The notes: generated from the sequence alone by a model not told the origin. Shown: positions 25,840 through 35,164, counted from the stretch's first letter. The stretch: 64,000 nt of DNA from Amycolatopsis taiwanensis DSM 45107 (GCF_000519205.1 NZ_JAFB01000025.1:4134-68133); one strand, 5' to 3'. Translations and numbers: made by a program.

Positions 25840-27288
25840 GTGGCGGTGATCCGGGTGGACGGCCGAACCCTGCGCTGCACAGATGTCGTCGTGGCCGCGC
25901 AAACCGAGGGGCCGCTGGGGATCGAAATACCAGCCACGGCGCTACGCGCGGCCGAACAATCGTGGCGGCTGGCGCGGGAGCTCAGCACCCAGCGTGTCGT
26001 CTACGGACGGACGACCGGGGTGGGTGCCAACAAGGAGGATCGCGTGACTGCCGAGGACTCCGCCGAACATGGGCTCCGGCTGCTACGCAGCCACGCCGGG
26101 GGCAGCGGCGACAAAATGCCCGCGGGGCAGGTCAAGGCGATGATGCTGATCCGGTTGAACCAGTTGCTGGCCGGCGGGTCGGGCATCAGCCCCACGCTGA
26201 TCGGCGCGCTCGCGGAGGCGTTGCGGCACGGGGCCGTCCCGGTGGTGCATCGGCTGGGCGCTATCGGCACCGGGGATTTGGCACCCCTGGCCGAGACCGC
26301 GCTGGCCCTGGCGGGGGAACAGCCCTGGCTCACCGGCGGTATGCCGCCGGTCAAGGTGCACGACGGTGATGCGCTCGCGTTCATGAGCAGTAACGCGGCC
26401 ACGCTCGCCGAAGCCACGCTGGCCGCACTCCGGCTGGATGTGCTGACCAGGGCCAGTCACGCCGTGGCAGCGCTTTCCTACCTCGCGCTCGACGGTAACC
26501 CCGAGGCCTACGCAGGACCGGTCCACGAGGCGCGCCCGCATCCTGGCCAGGTCGCCTGCGCCGCCGAGATGCGGCGCCTGCTGGGAGTGGAAAGCGCCCC
26601 GAAACCGGGCAAGCGCCTGCAGGATCCCTTCGGACTGCGCGCTTTTCCACAGGTACAGGGACCGGCACTGGATGCGATCCACTACCTGCGGGACGTGCTG
26701 GCCATCGAAATCAACTCCAGCACCGAGAACCCGATGATCTCGGCGGCCTACGGCGATGCCTATCACCACGCGCACTTCCACACCGCGTATGTGTCCGCTG
26801 CGCTCGATCAGGCGCGGGCGACGGTGCACCAGGTCGCCGAGCTTTCCGCAGCCCGGCTCGGTGACCTGGTGGAGCCCGAGTTCACGGGCCTGCGGCCGTT
26901 CCTCGCGGCCGGCCCGCCCGGCAGTTCAGGGGTGATGATCCTGGAGTACGTCGCGCACGACGCGCTCACCGAACTGCGGCAGGCCGCGTTGCCGGTAACG
27001 GTGGGCACAGCGGTGGTGTCACGGGGAATCGAGGACCACGCGAGCTTCTCGACACAAGCGGCTCGGGCCGCCACGGCCGTCTGCCGGGCGTACGCCACGT
27101 TGCTGGCCTGCGAACTGGTCGCCGCCGTGCGGGCGCTGCGGCTCCGTGAAGCGGACCTTGCCGGCCTCCCGGCTCAGGACGCGTACGCCCAGGCTTGCGC
27201 CGTCCTCGACCCGGCGCTGGAGGACCGCCCCCTGACCGCCGACATCGCGGCCGGGGTCGAACTCCTCGACAGCCTGTCCAGGATTTGA
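25840..27288 (+). CDS. Aromatic amino acid ammonia-lyase homologue with altered MIO motif
   Basis: The product has 482 residues with the histidine/phenylalanine ammonia-lyase fold. It keeps VVYGRTTGVGANKED with the catalytic-loop Tyr55, GSGISPTLIGAL, and SSTENPMIS late in the chain. The Ala-Ser-Gly triad that cyclises to the MIO cofactor is Gly143-Thr144-Gly145 here (AIGTGDLAPLAE). Without the serine, normal MIO formation is doubtful. It may use threonine, do different chemistry or be inactive. It is divergent from the broken adenosine deaminase, and no hut genes are adjacent. Confidence 0.82.
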   Translation: MAVIRVDGRTLRCTDVVVAAQTEGPLGIEIPATALRAAEQSWRLARELSTQRVVYGRTTGVGANKEDRVTAEDSAEHGLRLLRSHAGGSGDKMPAGQVKAMMLIRLNQLLAGGSGISPTLIGALAEALRHGAVPVVHRLGAIGTGDLAPLAETALALAGEQPWLTGGMPPVKVHDGDALAFMSSNAATLAEATLAALRLDVLTRASHAVAALSYLALDGNPEAYAGPVHEARPHPGQVACAAEMRRLLGVESAPKPGKRLQDPFGLRAFPQVQGPALDAIHYLRDVLAIEINSSTENPMISAAYGDAYHHAHFHTAYVSAALDQARATVHQVAELSAARLGDLVEPEFTGLRPFLAAGPPGSSGVMILEYVAHDALTELRQAALPVTVGTAVVSRGIEDHASFSTQAARAATAVCRAYATLLACELVAAVRALRLREADLAGLPAQDAYAQACAVLDPALEDRPLTADIAAGVELLDSLSRI

Positions 27289-27725
27289 GCCCGGCCAATG
27301 AGACCCTTCCGTGCGATGCGTCGTCAGCTAAGCGCCGCGCTGGAGATCCATGCCAAGACCCGGCCGATGGGTATCGGTTCATCGCCGGCGAACTCGCCCA
27401 ACGTGGGTTTCGGGCATCTGAAACCGGGCGCGGCGTGTCTTGCTCGATGAAGCGGATTCTTTCGTTGCATGCCAAGAAGAAAAGCTGTTTATCGCCAGTG
27501 GGCCGGCACCGCGGCCGTCGTAGCTAACCCCGCCGCCTGCCTCTCCCGCGTATTGATTCGTGCCGCCAACTCGCGAGCCTGCCACCCCTTGTTGGGATCG
27601 ACCGGAGCAACGAACGCACCGTCCTCACCCTCGGCCAGCAAGTACCACGATGGCAAAACTCGTGGTACCCCAAATTGTTCGAACCGTGTCCCGCCCGGTG
27701 CGCTAGTACGGCACCATCTCGGAGT
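27289..27725. other. 437-bp intergenic stretch with no supported gene
   Basis: This gap separates the ammonia-lyase homologue and the pentapeptide-repeat gene and is less GC-rich than its flanks. The reverse strand has an open frame over 27489-27720 (segments RFEQFGVPRVLPSWYLLAEG and ARELAARINTRERQAAG). It looks partly protein-like but has no convincing start or ribosome site and may be a gene remnant. Confidence 0.4.
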
Positions 27726-28811
27726 GTGAGCGAGCACCGACAGCAACGGCTTCGGCGGACGGGAATTGGGTTGGGCGTTGCGGCGGGGGCCATCACGGTT
27801 GCCGGGACAGTGCAGTTCTGGTGGCCGGGCTGGTTTGCCCTCGCGGACTGGTTCGGGGCATGGTGGTGGACGCTGCTGGCTGCCGCAACAGCGTTGGGCG
27901 GAGGTGTGCTGCTGCTGGTCGCCCGGCGCTCGGCCCACCCGGTCCTGTCCTCATTGGTGGTGTGGGAGCAAGTCCCAGGCCAGGCCGGTCTGGTCGCCCG
28001 GACAACACCGCCAGCGGTTGGACCGGTCCCGACAGGGGAAGCACAACCACGTCAAAGGCAGGACTGGTCGGCGATTGGCTCGATAGGCACCGCGTTCGCT
28101 GCGCTGGCCGCGCTGGTGTTCACCGGACTCTCGTTATCGGCTACGCAACAGGCACAGATCACCGACCGGTACGCCAGGGCGGTCGACCAGATCGGCGTCC
28201 AGGGGCCGGATCACCTGGAAACCCGGCTAGGTGGGATTTACGCGCTGGAACGGCTCGCGCATGACTCGCCCCGCGACCAGCCCACCATCGTGCAGGTGCT
28301 CTCCGCGTTCGTCCGCGCCAGCGTGGGGCAAGCGACAGCGTTACCGGACGCGGCACCCGACCCTCGACCATGCCCACCCGCAACGACCGTGGCGCACCCG
28401 CTGAACCTGGACGTCCAAGCCGCCTTGACCGTCCTCGGCCGCCGTGACTACACCAACGACAACGCCGAGAGCGCCGACCTGAGTAAGTCCTGTTTGAATG
28501 GCGTGGACCTCAGTGGCGCGCACCTCCTCGGCGCGAACCTCAGCGGCGCAAACCTCGCCGGCGCGAATCTCAACGGCGCAAACCTCGCCGGCGCGAACCT
28601 CGCCAGCGTGAACCTCTCCGGCGCAAGCCTCAGCGGCGCGCACCTCTTCGCCGCGAATCTCGTCGGCGCGAACCTCGTCGGCGTGGACCTCAGCTTCGCG
28701 GACCTCGTCAGCACGGATCTCATCGGTGCGGATCTCACCGGCGCGATGCACAACCCGGCCACCCTGACCGACAGCGCCCTGACCGATGGCGCGATAGGCG
28801 TGTGGTGGTGA
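27726..28811 (+). CDS. Membrane-anchored pentapeptide-repeat protein
   Basis: The product has 361 residues from the GTG at 27726; an ATG at 27675 is also in frame. Three hydrophobic segments lie near GLGVAAGAITVAGTVQFWW, TLLAAATALGGGVLLLV and AIGSIGTAFAALAALVF. Next comes the conserved module DRYARAVDQIG ... LGGIYALERLAHDSPRDQP seen in actinomycete pentapeptide proteins. About 17 tandem A-x-L-x-x repeats follow (LSGANLAGANLNGANLAGAN), forming a right-handed beta-helix. The role is unknown; gyrase-shielding pentapeptide proteins lack these membrane anchors. Confidence 0.85.
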   Translation: MSEHRQQRLRRTGIGLGVAAGAITVAGTVQFWWPGWFALADWFGAWWWTLLAAATALGGGVLLLVARRSAHPVLSSLVVWEQVPGQAGLVARTTPPAVGPVPTGEAQPRQRQDWSAIGSIGTAFAALAALVFTGLSLSATQQAQITDRYARAVDQIGVQGPDHLETRLGGIYALERLAHDSPRDQPTIVQVLSAFVRASVGQATALPDAAPDPRPCPPATTVAHPLNLDVQAALTVLGRRDYTNDNAESADLSKSCLNGVDLSGAHLLGANLSGANLAGANLNGANLAGANLASVNLSGASLSGAHLFAANLVGANLVGVDLSFADLVSTDLIGADLTGAMHNPATLTDSALTDGAIGVWW

Positions 28812-29036
28812 TCCCCGCACGACCCGAAGCCTGGCGCATTAGCCGCCTACCGGCTGCGGCACTGCGACCACACCTGCCATCTTCGACCAAGTCTTGGCTT
28901 AGTGGGATAGCTGGTGGGCCGGGCCTGCGCGGTGACCGGGGACTCCGCCGTGATCGTGATGCCTTCGTCAGCGCGGATCTCGGCCGCGTGTCCGATGTAC
29001 GGCAGCGCCAGGCCGCCCAACGCAAGGATTGTTGAA

Positions 29037-29195
29037 ATGAAACGTTCGTTGAGAATCTTCACGTCGGTGTCAGTGCTGGGCTTTGTCTTTCTTCAATCGT
29101 GCGTTCCGAACACGAACAGCACCAATCACTATTCCACCTCCCACCCAATCGACAGAAATGAAGTCGAAGCGCTTCTCTCTGCAGCGGTGCAGTGA
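29037..29195 (+). CDS. Small putative lipoprotein (52 aa)
   Basis: The product has 52 residues from the ATG at 29037, with AAGGA ten bases upstream. The N-terminus MKRSLRIF, the hydrophobic run TSVSVLGFVF and the lipobox LQSC predict signal peptidase II cleavage and a lipid-modified Cys near residue 22. The mature peptide is only about 31 residues and polar (PNTNSTNHYSTSHPIDRNEV). The local DNA is less GC-rich than its neighbours. Function is unknown. Confidence 0.55.
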   Translation: MKRSLRIFTSVSVLGFVFLQSCVPNTNSTNHYSTSHPIDRNEVEALLSAAVQ

Positions 29196-29399
29196 GGTGT
29201 CCACCTCCGTGCGTCCCGGTTCTTACGTCCGTTGAGGTAGAGAAGATCTACTTCTATACACCGCGCGTAGTACGGCGAGTGTCGCCCGCGGTGGGATGCG
29301 GGCTGGCCGTCCGGGCGGTTGACTCGGGGTCTGCTTCAGGATCAACATTGGGAATAACACAACCTCACAACCGCGAAACTTGACAGAGGTGCACTGTAT

Positions 29400-29720
29400 A
29401 TGCCAGTTATCAAGGCGAACACGCTGCCCACCGGAAATCTCAAAGGCGCCGATCACGGGGCGACGATCTCGCTGATCCTCGACCACAGCGAGCCGGGACA
29501 GGGCCCCCGGTTACACCGCCACCCCTACGACGAAACCTGGGTCGTCATCGAGGGAAACCTCACCTTCCAACTCGGTGACGAACACCTGGAAGTCAACACC
29601 GGCGACATCGTGATCGCACCATCCGGCGTGCCCCACAAGTTCACCAACCGAGGCCCGGCACGCTCGCACATGGTCTGCATCCACGCCAGCCCGACAATGA
29701 TCACCGAATGGCTCGAATGA
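29400..29720 (+). CDS. Small cupin-domain protein
   Basis: This single-domain cupin has 106 residues. Motif 1 is GPRLHRHPYDETWVVIEGNL, with two His and one Glu suited to metal binding. Motif 2 is GDIVIAPSGVPHKFTNRG. It could be a metal-binding enzyme or a small-molecule sensor; such cupins cannot be assigned a reaction from sequence. GAGGTG lies just upstream of the ATG. It stands alone between unrelated genes. Confidence 0.82.
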   Translation: MPVIKANTLPTGNLKGADHGATISLILDHSEPGQGPRLHRHPYDETWVVIEGNLTFQLGDEHLEVNTGDIVIAPSGVPHKFTNRGPARSHMVCIHASPTMITEWLE

Positions 29721-29856
29721 TCAGAACCGTGCCGCGAAGGGTGTTTCGGGCCAGGAACCGGGCTGAGGTCAGGCGGGACGGGCACGGTGGTGACATCGAA
29801 CTGCCAGACAGGAGTGGGACCACACCGGAACTCGGCGAGCACCTAGCCTGGAACGC

Positions 29857-30846
29857 GTGCGGGTAGAGCAGACTGAACTGATAGCGAAGATCACCGGGCC
29901 TGGGTCGGTCAATCACACCGATCAGCGGTTCGCCGTGCACGGGACCGATCTCGGGATCCTGTGGGACGGCGCGGACGGGCGCGTGTTCGTGCTGTTCGGG
30001 GATACCTTCGGCGAGGGCTGGGGTGGGGACGGTGGTGGGCCGGACAGCGCCGACTGGCGGTGCAATGTCCTCGCGTTCTCGCGCACGCGCGACCTGTCAC
30101 ACGGGCTGATGCTCGATGGCGTTGTTCCCCGCGCGGACGGCACTGCCGCCCAGGTCATTCCTCGTGACCAGCGGCGCGACGAGGTCACGGTCATCCCGAA
30201 CACGGGCGTTGCGGTTGATGGAGTGCAGTACGTGCAGTACATGTCCGTCCAGGAGTGGGGTCCGCCGGGCCGGTGGCACACCAACTACGGAGGCATCGCC
30301 GTGTCTCGCGACGGCGGCGTGACATGGGACAAGCCGCACGACTCGCGCTGGATCAACCGAGCCGAGCGCGATGATCCGTTCCAGATGGGCGCTTTCGCCC
30401 GCGACGGTGACCATGTCTACCTGTTCGGCACGACCAACGGCCGCCACGGTGACGCCTACCTTGCCAGGGCCGAGGCCCCGCACGTCGCGAACGTCTCGGC
30501 TTACGAGTACTTCACCGGCAGCGGTTGGCGTAGCGACGAGTTCGCCGCCGTGCCGGTGTTGCCCGGGCCGGTCGGCGAGTTGTCCATCGCCTACAGTGTC
30601 CACTTGGGACAGTGGCTCGCCATGCACCTCGACGATCCGGGCGGTGCGATCCTGCTGCACACCGCCGACCGTCTCGAAGGCCCGTGGTCTTCGGGCGAGG
30701 TGGCCGTCCCCGGTGCGCAGTATCCCGGACTGTACGGCGGCTACCTCCACCCGTGGACCCTCGACGGCCCCGACATCTACTACTTGATGTCGCAATGGGG
30801 CCCGTACAACGTGTTCCTCATGCGCTCGCGGCTCGCGCCCGGCTGA
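29857..30846 (+). CDS. DUF4185-domain protein
   Basis: The product has 329 residues from the GTG at 29857, which has only a weak ribosome site. It contains GILWDGADGRVFVLFGDTFG, NTGVAVDGVQYVQYMSV, GGIAVSRDGGVTWDKP and GGYLHPW, which match DUF4185, a five-bladed propeller family related to glycosidases. I see no signal peptide with this start, although members are often exported. The substrate is unknown. Confidence 0.8.
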   Translation: MRVEQTELIAKITGPGSVNHTDQRFAVHGTDLGILWDGADGRVFVLFGDTFGEGWGGDGGGPDSADWRCNVLAFSRTRDLSHGLMLDGVVPRADGTAAQVIPRDQRRDEVTVIPNTGVAVDGVQYVQYMSVQEWGPPGRWHTNYGGIAVSRDGGVTWDKPHDSRWINRAERDDPFQMGAFARDGDHVYLFGTTNGRHGDAYLARAEAPHVANVSAYEYFTGSGWRSDEFAAVPVLPGPVGELSIAYSVHLGQWLAMHLDDPGGAILLHTADRLEGPWSSGEVAVPGAQYPGLYGGYLHPWTLDGPDIYYLMSQWGPYNVFLMRSRLAPG

Positions 30847-31316
30847 CCATCGACCAGACGATGGCAACGGCGCCGGCACGGCCAGGGCGCTCACCTCGTT
30901 GCCCTCGTCCGCCGGGTGGAACAGGGCGAGGGCGGTGTACTCGTCCGGTAAACTCGCCGATTACCACGTAGGCAACGCTTCAGATCCTTGCGCTATGGGA
31001 TCGACGCCTCACCGACCGCCGCCAGCAACGCGATTGGTAACTCCCGATCCTGGTGCCCGACGGTAAGGGCGACCCATCGGCCGGTTTCCGGCCGCCGCCA
31101 AAGGAGCATCCCGATCCCGCGTTGTCATGCCAGGAGACTAGACGAGCCGGTGAAGGTAATGTAGTCACCGCACCAGACGCCGTTCGGGCACTGCACTAGC
31201 GGTGAGTTCCGGGGCAGCACTTCTGATCTTGTCGGTGACTGCTTGTATCGACCTGTGCAACCACAACCACTCGGACGTGCGTCGAACATACGTCTTAAAG
31301 TTGATATTATTGTGGC
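30847..31316. other. 470-bp intergenic stretch with no supported gene
   Basis: It follows the DUF4185 gene. The reverse strand near 30870-30950 reads LPDEYTALALFHPADEGNEV, which looks like coding remnant but has no start and is not continued. The last 60 bp (TTAAAGTTGATATTATTG) are strikingly AT-rich and probably form the promoter of the HNH gene. Confidence 0.45.
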
Positions 31317-32588
31317 ATGTCCGAGCTGGCTTCCGTTTCCCGGTTGTGGCAGGTTCCCGATGGGGACCTGACTGCTCTGTTGGTGGCGTGTGAGGAAAAG
31401 CTGCGGACCGGCTACGCGGAGATGCTCGCGATCGTGGGTGAGGGTGAGCAGCGTGGGCTGGGGAAGTCCTTGGGGTTCAAGGACACGGCCGCGTTTCTGA
31501 CGGATATGTTGCGGATTTCTGCGCGGGAAGCCAGACAACGCATCGACCACGCTGCGGCCACCATGCCCTCGTCATCCCTGACCGGGGTGCCGCAGCCCCC
31601 ACCGCAGGCCGCCACCGGGCAAGCCTTGACCGCCGGGGACATCAACGCAGAACATGTCAATGCGATCACTACGACGTTTCAGGCGTGCCCGGCGGAGATT
31701 CCGGTTGAGCAGCGCGAGGCGGATGAGCGGATTCTGGTGGAGTTGGCTCGACAAGCCGGGCCGGAGGCGGTGCGCAAAGCCTGCCGCCGGCTGCGCGCGA
31801 TCTGGGAGCAGGACACCGCGCCACCGGAGGACAAGGACCGCGAGCAGGCCCATCCGCTGCGGCGGTTGGACATCACGCGCCGCAAAGACGGCAGCATCCG
31901 CTTCACCGGTGAGCTGGACGCCGAAACCGCCGAGGAACTTGACGGCCTGCTCGGGCCGCTGGCGAAACCACACAAGAACCCCGAGACCGGCGAACACGAT
32001 ACCCGCTCCGCCGCCGAACGCGCCGGAGACGCGCTGGCCGAGATCATCGCCCTGGCCGCGCGCTGCGACGAGCTGGCCACCCAGGGCGGTGAACGCGCCG
32101 TGATGATCGTGTCCGTCACCCTGGCCGAGTTGGAGAACCGTGCCCGGCACGCCTTCCTCGACATCCCCGGGATATCGAATGTGGACGCGCTCCGGCGGCT
32201 CGCTTGTGAGTCCAAGGTGGTGCCCGCGATCTTCGGCAACAACGCCGCACCCCTCTACGTAGGCGATGCTTCCCGGTTCGCCACCCCCGCCCAACGCCGC
32301 TACCTGGCCGCCCGAGACCGCGGATGCGCCTTTCCCGGCTGCACTCGCGGTCCTAAATGGACGACACCACACCACGTCGTGCCATGGTCGATGGACAAAC
32401 GCACCGACGCCGACAATCTCGTGCTCCTGTGCGCCCGGCATCACCGGGTGATTCACCACACGCAGTGGGAGATAAGGATGAACGGGCATCTGCCCGAATT
32501 CATCCCACCACCCTGGATCGACCGCGAGCGAAAACCCATGCGCAACCTCGCGCGCACACCCCCACCCCGGTACCAACAAGCCGCATAA
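31317..32588 (+). CDS. DUF222 / HNH endonuclease-domain protein (13E12 repeat family)
   Basis: The product has 423 residues. The N-terminal DUF222 region (about 20-300) carries LGFKDTAAFLTDMLRISARE and AHPLRRLDITRRKDGSIRF. The C-terminal HNH nuclease domain is CAFPGCTRGPKWTTPHHVVP ... DNLVLLCARHHRVIHH, with Cys pairs and His residues for zinc and metal. These proteins occur in many near-identical copies in mycobacteria and related actinomycetes, where they are associated with genome variability. Whether they are active nucleases is not settled. No flanking repeats were found. Confidence 0.9.
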   Translation: MSELASVSRLWQVPDGDLTALLVACEEKLRTGYAEMLAIVGEGEQRGLGKSLGFKDTAAFLTDMLRISAREARQRIDHAAATMPSSSLTGVPQPPPQAATGQALTAGDINAEHVNAITTTFQACPAEIPVEQREADERILVELARQAGPEAVRKACRRLRAIWEQDTAPPEDKDREQAHPLRRLDITRRKDGSIRFTGELDAETAEELDGLLGPLAKPHKNPETGEHDTRSAAERAGDALAEIIALAARCDELATQGGERAVMIVSVTLAELENRARHAFLDIPGISNVDALRRLACESKVVPAIFGNNAAPLYVGDASRFATPAQRRYLAARDRGCAFPGCTRGPKWTTPHHVVPWSMDKRTDADNLVLLCARHHRVIHHTQWEIRMNGHLPEFIPPPWIDRERKPMRNLARTPPPRYQQAA

Positions 32589-32730
32589 CCCCACATCGCC
32601 AGCACCGGACAGAGGCGATATGTCCGGTACGAGCAGGCGCGCGTCAGCAAACGGTCAGAGAGAAGAACAGGAATTGGGCGTTACGAGTGAGGTGCCGGTA
32701 GGCCTCCGGCTGCCCCATGTTCCGCCTCGC

Positions 32731-33951
32731 TTACAGGTCCATCACCGCGAGGCCGTCGGCCACCACCACGCCGTTGTGCAGTACTGTGCGGTCCTTGCCG
32801 CGGTCCATGACGGCGCTCGTCGGGGTTTCGCCGTCCACCAAAAGGAGATCGGCGCGGTCGCCGGTGGACAGGCCCGGGCGGTCGGTGACGCCGGACAGTC
32901 GGCCGACATCGTGGCTCAGGATCGACGCGCCGCCCATCGTCGCGACCGCCAGAGCCAGTTCGACCAGTTCGTCGCGGCGGAAGCCGTGGGTGAAGGCCAG
33001 TTGCCAGGTGCGGTCGAGCATGTCGCAGTTGCCGTAGGGGCTCCAGTAGTCCCGCTGGCCGTCTTCCCCCAGCCCGACCCGCACGCCGGACTCCGTGAGA
33101 TCGACCAGGGACAACTGGCCGTCCACCGACGGTGCGACCGTGGCCATCGCGATGTCCAGCTCGGCGAAGGTGTCGATGAGCCGGCGGCTGACCGACTCGG
33201 AGATCGAACCCAGGTCGTAGGCGTGCGACATCGTCACCTTGCCGCGCATGTCCAGCGCCCGGGTCCGCTCGATCACCAGGTCGGTGGAGAACACACCGAG
33301 GTGGCCCGGCTCGTGCAGGTGGATGTCCACCTCGGCCTGGTACTTCTCGGCCAGCCCGAACACGACGTCCAGGTGTCCCTTGGGATCCTTATCCAGCGCG
33401 CACGGGTCGATCCCGCCGACAACCGTCGCACCCGATGTCAGCGCGTCTTCCAGGACCTCGGCCGTGCCCGCCTCTCGCAGGATCCCGGCCTGCGGGAACG
33501 CCATCACCTCGACCTCGGCGTGCCCGGCGAACTTCTCCTTCGCGGCCAGCACCGCGTCGAGCTTCTCGAGCCGGCAGTCGACGTCCACCTGGGCGTAGCT
33601 GCGCACCCGCGTGGTGCCGTGCGCGATCATCCGCTCCAGGGTGCCGGCGACGCGCTCGGGCAACGGCACTTCGGCATTCCGCCAGTTCTCACGGTCGTTG
33701 AGCATCATCGCCCACACGCCGGGCGCGCCGGTGTGCGGGCGGAACGGCAGGCCGATCCGGGTGGAGTCGAGGTGGACGTGTACGTCACTGAACGACGGCA
33801 GCAGCAGCCGCCCGCGCCCCTCGACGGTGTGCGGGCCCGGCGCGGCAGTGGGGTCGTGCGGGCGGACCGCGGCGATCCGGTCACCCTGCACCTCGACGTC
33901 GCTGCGCTGACCGCCCCACGGGCGGACGTCACTGATCAACACATCGGGCAC
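32731..33951 (-). CDS. Cytosine deaminase-like amidohydrolase
   Basis: This amidohydrolase of 406 residues has metal ligands at SDVHVHLDS, HLHEPGH, SHAYDLG and GEDGQRDYWSPYG, the last resembling the conserved Asp strand in CodA-type deaminases. GGIDPCALDKD also matches that family. Likely substrates are cytosine, isocytosine or a related cyclic amidine or urea. It is divergent from a luciferase-like monooxygenase gene across about 150 bp, which may indicate one N-heterocycle catabolic unit (inference). Confidence 0.85.
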   Translation of the reverse strand: MPDVLISDVRPWGGQRSDVEVQGDRIAAVRPHDPTAAPGPHTVEGRGRLLLPSFSDVHVHLDSTRIGLPFRPHTGAPGVWAMMLNDRENWRNAEVPLPERVAGTLERMIAHGTTRVRSYAQVDVDCRLEKLDAVLAAKEKFAGHAEVEVMAFPQAGILREAGTAEVLEDALTSGATVVGGIDPCALDKDPKGHLDVVFGLAEKYQAEVDIHLHEPGHLGVFSTDLVIERTRALDMRGKVTMSHAYDLGSISESVSRRLIDTFAELDIAMATVAPSVDGQLSLVDLTESGVRVGLGEDGQRDYWSPYGNCDMLDRTWQLAFTHGFRRDELVELALAVATMGGASILSHDVGRLSGVTDRPGLSTGDRADLLLVDGETPTSAVMDRGKDRTVLHNGVVVADGLAVMDL

Positions 33952-34102
33952 CTTCCTCGACGGGATGGACCGGGTATACCGAAGCTCCGGCGTGGTGCCA
34001 ACGTATCGGAACCGACAGCTGGTGGGCTCCGGGCCGGGGTCGGGCCGCTCACACTCCTCCGGCGCCGGAAATCAACGGGCGGGGCCCGGCGTTGGCGTGG
34101 AT

Positions 34103-35125
34103 GTGAAGAAGATTGGCTTCCTGTCGTTCGGGCACTGGTCGCCGAACCCGCAGTCGAGGACGCGGTCCGCGGCCGACTTCCTGCACCAGTCGATCGACCT
34201 CGCGATCGCGGCCGAGGAACTGGGCGCGGACGGTGCGTACTTCCGTGTGCACCACTTCGCGCGGCAGGCGGCCAGCCCGTTCCCGCTGCTGGCCGCCGTC
34301 GGCGCGCGCACGTCGAAGATCGAGATCGGCACCGGTGTGATCGACATGCGCTACGAAAACCCGCTGTACATGGCCGAGGACGCGGGCGCCGCGGACCTGA
34401 TCTCCGACGGCCGGCTGCAGCTCGGCATCAGCCGGGGCTCTCCCGAGCAGGTGATCGAGGGCTGGCGGTACTTCGGCTTCGCACCGAACGAGGGCGAGAC
34501 CGACGCGGACATGGCGCGCCGGCACACCGAGGTGTTCCTCGAAGTGTTGAAGGGCAAGGGGTTCGCGCAGCCGAATCCACGGCCGATGTTCGCCAACCCG
34601 CCCGGGCTGCTGCGGGTCGAACCGCACTCGCCGGGCCTGCGCGACCGCATCTGGTGGGGCTCCTCCTCCAACGCGACCGGCATCTGGGCCGCGAAGCTGG
34701 GCATGAACCTGCAGAGCTCCACACTCAAGGACGACGAGACCGGCGAACCACTGCACGTCCAGCAGCGCAAGCAGATCGAGGCCTACCGCGACGCGTGGAC
34801 CGAGGCCGGGCACACCCGCGAGCCACGCGTTTCGGTCAGCCGCAGCATCTTCGCGCTGACCACCGACCTTGACCGCGCCTACTTCGGCGCCGACGGCGAC
34901 TCCCGCGACCAGATCGGCATGATCGACGAACGGACCCGGGCGATCTTCGGCCGTTCCTATGCCGCGGAGCCCGACGTGCTGGTCAAGCAGCTTGCCGAGG
35001 ACGAGGCCATCCAGGCCGCGGACACGCTGTTGCTGACCGTCCCGAACCAGCTGGGCGTCGAGTACAACGCGCACCTGCTGGAGGACATCCTCACCCACGT
35101 CGCGCCGGAGCTCGGCTGGCGCTGA
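34103..35125 (+). CDS. LLM-class flavin-dependent oxidoreductase
   Basis: This luciferase-like TIM-barrel enzyme has about 340 residues from the GTG at 34103 (a GTG at 34097 is also possible). The protein clearly starts with KKIGFLSFGHWSP. Family segments are GADGAYFRVHHFARQAASPF, IEIGTGVIDMRYENPLYMAE and GRLQLGISRGSPEQ. It needs FMNH2 or F420H2, but no reductase gene is adjacent. In-frame sequence upstream to 33965 is Gly/Ser-rich and probably non-coding. A hairpin terminator follows 12 bp after the stop. Confidence 0.85.
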   Translation: MKKIGFLSFGHWSPNPQSRTRSAADFLHQSIDLAIAAEELGADGAYFRVHHFARQAASPFPLLAAVGARTSKIEIGTGVIDMRYENPLYMAEDAGAADLISDGRLQLGISRGSPEQVIEGWRYFGFAPNEGETDADMARRHTEVFLEVLKGKGFAQPNPRPMFANPPGLLRVEPHSPGLRDRIWWGSSSNATGIWAAKLGMNLQSSTLKDDETGEPLHVQQRKQIEAYRDAWTEAGHTREPRVSVSRSIFALTTDLDRAYFGADGDSRDQIGMIDERTRAIFGRSYAAEPDVLVKQLAEDEAIQAADTLLLTVPNQLGVEYNAHLLEDILTHVAPELGWR

Positions 35126-35136
35126 CCCGCCAGCCT

Positions 35137-35164
35137 CGGCACGGGAGGTGGTCTCCCCGTGCCG
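35137..35164. terminator. Hairpin terminator
   Basis: A perfect 9-bp stem (CGGCACGGG / CCCGTGCCG) with a 10-base loop lies just after the luciferase-like gene. Confidence 0.6.

Noticed and set aside
27489-27938. Possible reverse-strand small gene with a partly protein-like C-terminus
   Set aside because: There is no convincing start or ribosome site and it overlaps the 5' part of the pentapeptide-repeat gene. It may be a remnant, so it is only mentioned in the gap description.
28490-28740. Periodic near-15-bp DNA repeat resembling a tandem satellite
   Set aside because: It simply encodes the pentapeptide repeats of the membrane protein.
28847-29062. Reverse-strand frame beginning with a signal-peptide-like segment (FISTILALGGLALPYIGHAA)
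   Set aside because: It has no ribosome site and a non-protein-like tail, and it overlaps the 5' end of the better-supported lipoprotein gene.
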